In this document: positions 57,042-64,000 of the stretch, piece by piece
Layout of the letters: every line of letters starts with the position of its first letter
Numbering within the stretch: the first letter of the stretch is position 1
Source: Halodesulfovibrio sp. MK-HDV
GTDB taxonomy: Bacteria > Desulfobacterota > Desulfovibrionia > Desulfovibrionales > Desulfovibrionaceae
Assembly (NCBI RefSeq): GCF_009914765.1
Contig: NZ_WYDS01000002.1
Coordinates: 8,040-72,039 of the forward strand
Direction: 5' to 3'
Length of the DNA stretch: 64,000 nucleotides
The notes under the pieces: model-generated
Seen by the model: the letters and a program-made list of their open reading frames with translations, nothing else
What the model was told of the DNA's origin: nothing
The model's database searches: none
Program-made: the position numbers and the translations under genes

Positions 57042-57141
57042 CCTATAACATCGTCGCTCCTTTTACAACAAAATGAGTACACAAACAATGGTTGTTTACG
57101 GAAAGTTCACAGTTATTTTTGTCTGTTTTATCAATCTTGTT

Positions 57142-58581
57142 TTACAAGGAGATATTATACTTTTTAAGCAACGCATAGAGGTGGGAGCGGGATAATCCCG
57201 AAGTTTCCAGCATTCCGTGAATGTTAGAACCATGCTGTGCGATAAGCTGTAAAAGGTACTTCTTTTCCATATCCGATTTAAATTGTCGCAGCGTCGGTAA
57301 CATTTCAAATGAGAATGAAACTGGAGCTGCATTTTTTTGGTCTGATTTTTCAGACACAGACGCTTTAGTAGCATTAGTTGTCTGATTTTCCATTCCACGC
57401 ACAAGGCTTGCCTGTGCAATTTTAATTCGGATGTCAGCCGGAAGATGTCTGGCGTATAAGACAGATTCCGATCCGGCGGCGACTAACGCCTGTTCAAGGG
57501 CGTTAAACAATTCGCGTACGTTCCCCGGCCAGTCATATTTGGCAAGTATCGGGAAAAAGTCCGCAGAAAAATTCTTAACCGGCATTCCATATTGTTTACA
57601 GAGCTGTTTAATTCTGAATTGTGACAACAGCTCGAGATCATCGTTGCGTAAGCGAAGAGCAGGGAGTTCAATATGGACGGTTTTTAAACGGAAGAGTAAA
57701 TCCTGACGGAAGTCTCCGTCTTCAACCATGGTTTCCAAGTTGCGGTTTGTTGCCGAAACGAGACGGAAGTTACTTTTTTCTTCCGCAGTGCCACCCACAG
57801 GGCGGAATACTCGCTCTTGCAGGAAACGGAGAAACGATTTTTGGATGGTGAGGGGCATCTCGCCCACTTCATCGAGAAAGAGAGTGCCGTTGTCGGCAAG
57901 TTTGACGAGTCCGTCTTTATCTGTATCTGCACCGGTAAAGGCGCCCTTTTTGTGTCCGAAAAGGGTTGATTCAAGGAGGCTCTCGGTGAGCGCAGCACAG
58001 TCCACCACCACAAACTCTCCCTGAGAACGAGTGCTGTTTGTGTGGATGGTGCGGGCTGTAAGCTCTTTACCTGTACCGGTTTCACCAGTGATGAGCACGT
58101 TCGCGTCGGTCGAAGCTGCTTGAGCCATAAGGCTGAAACAACTTCGGATGATGGAACTTGTGCCGACCATGTGGGCTACTTCCAACGGCTTGGCGTCGCA
58201 GCTTTTATCCAGCTTTTCCTGACGGTATTTGAGAACGCGTTTAAGCGTTTGCGTGATTTCTTTAATGGAAGCAGGTTTTACAAGGTAATCCCAGACACCG
58301 CGCTGAATCGCAATTTCTGCACCGGCAGGATCACCATCGCCTGTAAGAATAATGACTTCCGGCGGGTTGTCGAAGTGTGCGATATCGGAAAGGCAGTCCA
58401 GTCCGTTGCCATCCGGTAGCCGGACGTCAAGAAAGAGCACGTCAAATTCATGCTCGCGGAGCAGTTTGAACCCTTGCGAAATAGTTTGTGCAGTGGCGCA
58501 GTCGTAGTGAAGGCGCGAGAGAAGACTTTCAAATGTTTCACAAATGTTAACATCATCATCAATAATAAGAATGTTGGGCAT
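57142..58581 (-). CDS. lurR: Sigma54-dependent response regulator of lactate oxidation (LurR-like)
   Basis: The 479-residue NtrC-family activator has a receiver domain (about 1-120; DDDVN pocket, phospho-Asp in LFLDVRLPDG, Lys in LVKPASIKEI). The AAA+ domain (about 145-380) has Walker A GETGTGKE, the sigma54-contact loop GAFTGA, Walker B TLFLDEVGEM and an FRQDLLFRL region. The C-terminal Fis-type HTH (about 435-479) is HGSNIHGMLETSGLSRSHLY. It is encoded directly upstream of por as in D. vulgaris, where LurR activates the lactate operon. The start at 58581 has only a weak ribosome binding site; two hairpins lie in the 62-base gap to lurS. Confidence 0.93.
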   Translation of the reverse strand: MPNILIIDDDVNICETFESLLSRLHYDCATAQTISQGFKLLREHEFDVLFLDVRLPDGNGLDCLSDIAHFDNPPEVIILTGDGDPAGAEIAIQRGVWDYLVKPASIKEITQTLKRVLKYRQEKLDKSCDAKPLEVAHMVGTSSIIRSCFSLMAQAASTDANVLITGETGTGKELTARTIHTNSTRSQGEFVVVDCAALTESLLESTLFGHKKGAFTGADTDKDGLVKLADNGTLFLDEVGEMPLTIQKSFLRFLQERVFRPVGGTAEEKSNFRLVSATNRNLETMVEDGDFRQDLLFRLKTVHIELPALRLRNDDLELLSQFRIKQLCKQYGMPVKNFSADFFPILAKYDWPGNVRELFNALEQALVAAGSESVLYARHLPADIRIKIAQASLVRGMENQTTNATKASVSEKSDQKNAAPVSFSFEMLPTLRQFKSDMEKKYLLQLIAQHGSNIHGMLETSGLSRSHLYALLKKYNISL

Positions 58582-58643
58582 GCTCAAATTTTTCCGAAAC
58601 GTTGAGGTGATCAACGCCCCCCCGGGGGCGGCTTAGCGAGAAT

Positions 58644-61381
58644 TTACTGCAACGGATGAAGTACAGAAGTAATAGCTTTGGCAATTATCGAACTGTTGTA
58701 CGGTTTGCTGACAAGAGTTTTAACCGACGGAATTTCTTCGGCACCCTTGGCTGCAATGTTTCGGCCGGAAACCATGATCACAGGAAGTTCCGGAGCAGTG
58801 TGGCTGATATGTTTTGCCAGTTCGAGACCGTTTAACGCAGGCATGTCAAAATCAGTAATGACGAGATCCCACGAATCTGGTTGTTCACGAATCATACTTG
58901 CAGCTACCGCAGCATCGCCTATCGGGTCAACCTCGTAGCCTAAGTTTCTGAGAACTCTAGGAATTGTCTCGAGCTGGTCTGGGTCGTCTTCCACAAAAAG
59001 AATGCGTCCTTCCCCTTGAAGAATCTTTTCTGTGAGTTGGTTCCCTGCTTCAAGAACAGGCCGGTCGATGTGTGGCAGGTAGATGATAAATGCTGTTCGA
59101 ACAAAAGGAATACTGCTTACTTCGACACCGCCACCATGTCCTTTAATTATGCCAAGCACAACAGAAAGTCCTAAACCGGTACCTTCTGTTTTTCCTTTTG
59201 TTGTGAAAAATGGATCGAAAATTTTGTCCTGAATTTCGGAGCTGATGCCGGGACCATTGTCTTCAATGACCAGCTTAAAATATTCACCTTCTGGAATATT
59301 AAACTGACTTGCCTTTTCTTTGGTCAAAAATTCTTTGTCGACATCCAGCCGTAACGTGCCGCCATGTTCACGCAACGCCTGAAAAGAGTTGGTGCACATG
59401 TTCATAATGACCTGATTCATCTGTGTCGGATCACCGAATGTATGCGCGTGGGTAACATTATATGTTGTTTCAATATTAATGTTACGCGGCAGAGAGGCGG
59501 ACACAAGTCCCACGGACTCGTTCATAACCTCTAAAATATCTGTGGTACGGAAACCCGCAACGGAGGGCTTACTGAAAGTAAGAATTTTTTTGACCAAGCT
59601 GCTGCCGTGTTGCGCAGCACGTAACGCACGGGCAAGGTCGTTGCTTGTGAGTGTTTCTTCATCAATATCAATCAGCGCTAACTCAACAGAGTTAATGATG
59701 GATGTAAGGATATTGTTAAAGTCATGCGCAATTCCGCCAGCCAGTGTACCAATTGCTTCCATTTTCTGTGATTGCAGTAACTGGCGCTCTAGGTTGATGC
59801 GCTGCGTAATATCTTCCGCAGTGGTCAACATTCCGACAATTTCGCCCTTGTCTCCGTGGAGCGGCAGGCGGTTAATTTCCAACCATACGAGGTCACCGTC
59901 TTTATCAGTGATACGTTCTTTGGATTTTAACTGAGGAATATTGTGGGCAAGAACCATGTTTTCAGACTGCTGCATGATAGCGGCATCTTGCTTGTCGAAT
60001 AAAAATTCAAAATCAGTTTTGCCAATGAGCTCGCGAGCGTGTTCAATCCCGAAGAATTTGTCAAAGGATCGGTTGCTGCCCATGTAACGGAAGCTGTTAC
60101 TTTTCCACGAAACAAGCTGTGGAATGTTGTCCATAACAGACTGCAACATACGTTCGGAATTACGTAATGCTTTTTCTGCACGCTTACGCGTGGTGATATT
60201 TTCAGAGAACCCTTCAAGAAGTTCAATGTTGTTCAATCGGTCACGCACAACTCGTACAGACATGTTTGCGGCAAACGTTGTGTTATCTGGACGCAGGAGC
60301 GTGCGTTCGAATGTCAAAATTTCGTTAGCGCGTGCTTTATGGAAATCAACGCCCTGCAACAGGTCATCCAACGCACTGGTTTCATGTGCCATAAAGTCTT
60401 GCGAAGTGGTGTAGCCATTCATTCTGGCAAAGGCTGGGTTTACATCAACAAATGCACCTGTTGGGCGCACACGGAAAATGCCCAGTGGTGAGTTTTCAAA
60501 GATAGAGCGATATTTTTCTTCTGCAAAGCGTAAGCTGTCCTCAGCTTTTTTGCGATCGGTAAAGTCAAAGATTACTCCCACCATACCCGCAATTTCACCA
60601 CGAGCATTAACGTTGGTCGCTTTGTGCAACAGAATATTATGCACACTGCCTTCGCGGGACGAAATAGTCTGTTCGTAGATGGATTCGCCTTGCTCATGCA
60701 GCAGCTGATGGTCAACAGGGTGTTGTAATTGAGACAACCCGAATTCCTGCAACTCCCATTCGTTACAATTCAAAATATCGTCACGCTGGATACCAAAGAA
60801 TTTTTCAAAGGCGACGTTACACTGCTGGTAGCGTCCATACTTATCTTTAGAGTAGATAGGAATAGGGATGGTATCCATAAGTAGGCGTAAGAATGACAGC
60901 TGATCTTTGATCTTTTGTTCTACAGATTTTTTCTCGAGAATATTCATCACCAACAATACAAGAGTGATGGTGAGCAGAATAAGGCTGACAATAATTGTCC
61001 AGAAAACCTGCTTATTCAATTCATAGAATCGGCTCGGAGCATTGATCATGACTGCCGGTTCGGGCAATTCGCGCTCGCTCAAGTGAAGGCGTTTGAGTTC
61101 ATTGTAGTCAAAAGCCCATGGGGAAGCGCTTTTTGAGATGACGTTAATCTCACTCGCCGGAGTACCGTCAAGAATTTGCAAACCGAGCTCGGCAGCCATT
61201 TCACCATCGGTGAAGCCGGAAATAAGCTTGCCGCCGAGAATGCCGGAACCGAGCAGGAATCTCCAGTTTGAATAGAGCGGTGCCGTAGTGTTATCGTGCA
61301 CCTTTTGCAGCAGTTCCTGTGCAGAGTAAAACTGGCCGTCGATTTCTCGGTACATCGGAATAAAGTAGAAGAATGTGTCAG
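58644..61381 (-). pseudogene. lurS: LurS-like sensor histidine kinase, C-terminal part after a frameshift
   Basis: This frame continues the periplasmic binding domain, open from about 61420 (PDTFFYFIP...). Its first ATG, at 61355, would give 903 residues. Order from that ATG: rest of the periplasmic domain (1-112), TM (about 115-138), and three PAS domains (about 145-515). HisKA with the His in AGGIAHDFNNILTSI and the ATPase domain (FDPFFTTKGKTEGTGLGLSV) follow, then a C-terminal receiver (LVITDFDMPALNG). The kinase part is complete, but the N-terminal signal and first half of the sensor are in another frame (61382-62047). One missing base in a C run at about 61381 would explain the split. 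Without repair, this product lacks its export signal. It could be a real mutation or a sequence error. Confidence 0.8.
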
Positions 61382-62047
61382 GCGGAGCTGTTTGACTCGA
61401 CGGATAATTTCTCTGTGCGGCATATCAGTCCAGAATTGAACCTTCAACCCTTTGTCAATATTCGGGATGCCTTCGATAACCTGCTTGCGGATTGCTTTGC
61501 CCGTGACGGATTCGTCACCGATAACAATCATTTGTTTCAGGTTAGGGTGCATTTCTAAGGCAAGACGGATGTTTGAAGCGACATCGAATGTTTCCATGAC
61601 GCCGGTAATTTCTTTGCCTTTAATTAGTGATGGGTTGAAATCGTTAACCCCGACAAAAACAATAGGAACACCCGGAAAGATATCTTCCCCGTGCTGAGTG
61701 ATGAAGTTGAATGCGTCGTTGTCGGAAACTGTGATGAGGTCAAATGTAGTGTCAGCAAACTTTCGTCTGAACAAATCCATGACATGTTTGACTGCTTGAT
61801 TGTACGGAAATTTTTTGGAATCCAGATACTCCACCTGCAACATAATAGAATACGGGCTGTCTTGAATCCGCTCTTTAAAGCCTTCGAGCAGATTGTCCGA
61901 CCATGCGTATCCGTTGTGGTAGGAGTTAAGATAGAGGATGTTCTTGCGTTCTTTAGGCGTAGGGGTTGGATTGGCAAAAGCGTTCGGAACCGTCAAAATG
62001 ACAGTCAGAAGCGCTAAAAATATGAAGTGTAAAAGGCGTGCACCCAT
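61382..62047 (-). pseudogene. lurS: LurS-like sensor histidine kinase, N-terminal sensor part before the frameshift
   Basis: It begins at the ATG at 62047 with a signal/TM segment (LLHFIFLALLTVILTVPNAF). The first part of an ABC-type substrate-binding domain follows (KNILYLNSYHNGYAWSDNLL, DLITVSDNDAF, VPIVFVGVNDFN), up to RRVKQL. The frame then runs on with unrelated residues to a stop at 61079. The domain continues without gap in the other frame as PDTFFYFIPMYREIDG. The -1 shift falls at CTCCGCCTGAC; CTCCGCCCTGAC would restore one protein of about 1134 residues. A TTG at 62080 is an alternative start. Confidence 0.8.
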
Positions 62048-62332
62048 AATCGATAACCAATCCTTCAATTTGCTTAACAAAAGCTGTGTTTGCAGCCGTT
62101 GCAGCTAATAATTCGAGGTCGCTTTTGTGTGTTTACAATGCGTACCTCTTGCCCCATGTACCGTTTATTCGCTCAATTGTCATCTGTCGCAATGTGGCGA
62201 GTTTTTGACAAATTCAAAAATAAGCATTCAAATACAGCATGTTACAAAACTGGCAAGCTCCTTGCTATATGTCTTCGCAAAGACAATTACGTGGCGTTCC
62301 GAATAGATAGGGTGCCCGTTCAGGAGGATGCA

Positions 62333-62674
62333 ATGTTATTTTTGCTTGGTGGAAATGATAAAAAGCCAACACAGGCTGAACAGGCTCGTACCGAGAATAT
62401 GGAACGTGTAAAGGAACTATTTCTCGCTGGCCGTTTCCCAGTAGTAACTACCGAGGTGCTGGAAGGCCGCGCTATCGGTAAAGTTCTCGGGTTAGTAGCT
62501 TGTCGTGGATATGATTCAGATGATGCATTTTTTGGCATGACTGCGCGTGCCGTAAATAAAGGCGCACAGGCCATTATCGGATATCAGGAGAACATTGCGT
62601 TTCATCCGGATGGCAGTAAATATTTCTCTTGTTACGGTACTGCTGTGCAGTTTGACCGTTCAAAGCGAGTATAG
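62333..62674 (+). CDS. YbjQ/UPF0145 family protein (heavy-metal-binding-like fold)
   Basis: The 113-residue protein contains one YbjQ domain: FPVVTTEVLEGRAIGKVLGL, then FFGMTARAVNKGAQAIIGYQ, and a C-terminal YFSCYGTAVQF. The family forms pentamers and its role is unclear. CAGGAGG lies 6 bases before the ATG at 62333; a longer frame from 62090 has no ribosome binding site and no YbjQ-like sequence. It is divergent from lurS and convergent with topA, with a shared terminator downstream. Confidence 0.85.
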   Translation: MLFLLGGNDKKPTQAEQARTENMERVKELFLAGRFPVVTTEVLEGRAIGKVLGLVACRGYDSDDAFFGMTARAVNKGAQAIIGYQENIAFHPDGSKYFSCYGTAVQFDRSKRV

Positions 62675-62746
62675 GGCATACGTATAGCCGACTGGTTGCT
62701 ACTTGTTTGGCTGCGTTGCTTTACCCTTGCGGTTTGTTATGTCACT

Positions 62747-62756
62747 CCCCCCCCCC
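62747..62756 (+). repeat. Ten-base C homopolymer
   Basis: A run of ten C in the intergenic region between the YbjQ gene and the terminator. Such tracts are prone to slippage; no reading frame depends on it here. Confidence 0.8.
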
Positions 62757-62844
62757 GACAGACCTTTACCTAGGTTAGACATGACAAACTGTAAGGTAAT
62801 ACGGATTCCTGCATAGGCAATGATAGCTGTTGCCTGTGGGGAAA

Positions 62845-62890
62845 TAAAAAAAGCCCGAATCACAATGTGATTCGGGCTTTTTGTTTTTTA
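62845..62890. terminator. Bidirectional terminator between the YbjQ gene and topA
   Basis: AAAAAAAGCCCGAATCACA and TGTGATTCGGGCTTTTTG form a long perfect stem with A/T runs on both sides. It lies at the 3' ends of the convergent YbjQ gene and topA. Confidence 0.9.
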
Positions 62891-62895
62891 GAATT

Positions 62896-64000
62896 CTATT
62901 CGGAATCGTCCTCAAGGCTACGGGTGTAGCGGCAGGCTTTTTCCGGACAGGCGATATGCTTACCGCGTGCTTTGGTGGTTTTGATTGTAAGCAGTTTAGA
63001 ATCACACTGTGGACATTCTTCTTCCACAGGGAAGTTCCACAGCGCGTAGTCACACTTAGGGTATCTGCTACAAGAGTAGAAGATTTTACCAGAGCGGGAA
63101 GACTTTTCTACAATCTCACCTTCTTCACAACGCGGGCATTTTACGCCCGTTGAGAAAGGCTTTGCGTGTTTGCATTCAGGGTAACCGGTACATGCGATAA
63201 AGCGGCCACCGGTACGGGTGCGTTTAAGAACAAGGTCCTTTCCGCAATCCGGACATTCACCCATTTTCTGCAATTCTTCTTTCGGGCGTTCCACAAGCAC
63301 AACATTACCGTTGTCATCGCGGGTAAAGTTGGATGTGTTTTTACAATCCGGATATCCGGAGCACGCCAGGAAGGTGCCTGCCTTACCAAACTTGATCATC
63401 ATCGGCTTGCCGCATTCTGAACATACAAGGTCAGTTTCAAGACCCTGTTTTACAGACTCCATCTCCTCAGCAGCTTTTTCAAGCGTCGGATTGAAGTCGT
63501 TCATGAAGTCAGTCATGAGCTGTGTCCAGTCCAATGTGCCTTCAGCAACGTTATCGAGCAATGTTTCCATCTGCGCGGTAAAACTTACATCCATAAGAGT
63601 GGAGAAGTGTTTTACAAGCTGCTGGCACACTGTGCGACCAAGGTCAGTCGGCACAAAGTTCTTTTCTTCCAGCTGTGCATAGCCGCGATCAATCAGTGTT
63701 GAAATAATGGCTGCATAGGTGGATGGACGGCCGATGCCGAGTTCTTCCATTTCACGTACAAGAGACGCTTCGGAGAATCGTGCTGGTGGCTGAGTAAATT
63801 TTTGTTCTTTGTCGAGCTTGATGAGGCGGATTTCCTGACCTTCTTCAAGTTTCGGCAAATCTTCATCTTCTTTGGCTTTTTGCGGAGAAACAGCAAGGAA
63901 GCCGGGGAAGAGCATACGCTCGCCTTTTACACGCCATGTGCTGGCAAGTTTGTCTGCATCTTTAATAGTAGTTGCGTTTGGTGTGGCTGCAATAGTGACG
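62896..64000 (-). CDS. topA: DNA topoisomerase I, C-terminal part (runs off the window)
   Basis: TopA relaxes negatively supercoiled DNA. The frame is open to the window edge, so the N-terminal Toprim domain and active-site Tyr are outside. Visible are the end of the core (LPKLEEGQEIRLIK; RFSEASLVREMEELGIGRPS and TYAAIISTLIDRGYAQLEEK, a highly conserved family region). Four C-terminal zinc-ribbon motifs follow, beginning CSECGKPMMIKFGKAG, CPDCGKDLVLKRTRTG, CPRCEEGEIVEKSS and CPQCDSKLLTIKT, each closed by a second Cys pair. The ATG near 63915 is internal. Confidence 0.95.
   Translation of the reverse strand, partial: VTIAATPNATTIKDADKLASTWRVKGERMLFPGFLAVSPQKAKEDEDLPKLEEGQEIRLIKLDKEQKFTQPPARFSEASLVREMEELGIGRPSTYAAIISTLIDRGYAQLEEKNFVPTDLGRTVCQQLVKHFSTLMDVSFTAQMETLLDNVAEGTLDWTQLMTDFMNDFNPTLEKAAEEMESVKQGLETDLVCSECGKPMMIKFGKAGTFLACSGYPDCKNTSNFTRDDNGNVVLVERPKEELQKMGECPDCGKDLVLKRTRTGGRFIACTGYPECKHAKPFSTGVKCPRCEEGEIVEKSSRSGKIFYSCSRYPKCDYALWNFPVEEECPQCDSKLLTIKTTKARGKHIACPEKACRYTRSLEDDSE

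Noticed and set aside
61079..61381. C-terminal run of the LurS N-terminal frame beyond the frameshift
   Set aside because: Residues after RRVKQL lose all similarity to the sensor domain, while the domain continues in the other frame; it is read-out after a frameshift.
62090..62332. N-terminal extension of the YbjQ-family frame
   Set aside because: The strong CAGGAGG before 62333 and the fit to the YbjQ domain show that translation starts at 62333; the extension is promoter DNA.

Overview
The window is chromosomal DNA of a sulfate-reducing deltaproteobacterium of the Desulfovibrio group. This rests on a lactate-oxidation locus in the same gene order as the D. vulgaris luo operon with its LurRS regulators, an archaeal-type start to the shikimate pathway joined to a complete trp cluster, and an oxygen-tolerant type of pyruvate:ferredoxin oxidoreductase. 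The moderate GC content suggests a marine relative such as Halodesulfovibrio (inference). I see no phage, insertion sequence, CRISPR array or rRNA.

Layout. 0.5-5.7 kb: purL, a threonine-aldolase-like gene and an AraC regulator (+). 6.1-7.9 kb: a chemoreceptor (-). 8.0-20.8 kb: one long minus-strand aromatic amino-acid operon in transcription order [leader peptide]-aroA'-aroB'-pheA-aroA-tyrA-[attenuator]-trpE-G-D-C-F-B-A. 21.3-24.5 kb: nitroreductase, VOC protein, HxlR regulator, fumarase. 24.65-24.87 kb: two identical tRNA-Phe genes. 25.0-33.6 kb: a type I secretion system (ABC protein, HlyD, TolC) with a LapG-like protease fused to a membrane PAS/degenerate HD-GYP protein. 33.6-36.4 kb: an unknown protein and an OmpR/HK two-component pair. 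36.9-40.1 kb: a beta-hydroxyacid dehydrogenase and a second chemoreceptor. 40.4-62.0 kb: lactate operon in transcription order lurS(frameshifted)-lurR-por-lldP-glcD-(Fe-S)-pta-ackA-(P-loop/DRTGG)-lldG-lldH. 62.3-64 kb: a YbjQ-family gene and the 3' part of topA.

Two regulatory devices stand out in the aromatic operon. Upstream of aroA' lies an unlisted 35-codon leader peptide with a dense Phe/Tyr/Trp run (NFYFWFFFSY). It is followed by an intrinsic terminator whose 5' arm can pair, 9 bp, with a segment just after the aromatic codons. Between tyrA and trpE lies a second terminator. Its 5' arm can pair, 9 bp, with the last codons of tyrA, which carry tandem Trp codons 11 codons before the stop. 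The C-terminus of TyrA may therefore double as the trp leader peptide, so that trpE-A is tuned to tryptophan separately from the upstream genes.

In the lactate locus a sigma54-like promoter precedes por, with two identically spaced dyads (TGTCT-N8-AGAC) upstream as candidate enhancer sites for the sigma54 activator LurR. Intrinsic terminators inside the operon probably set transcript ratios. The intergenic regions also hold a family of modular repeats ending in GCCGCCGGAGGC, often as inverted pairs around a terminator.
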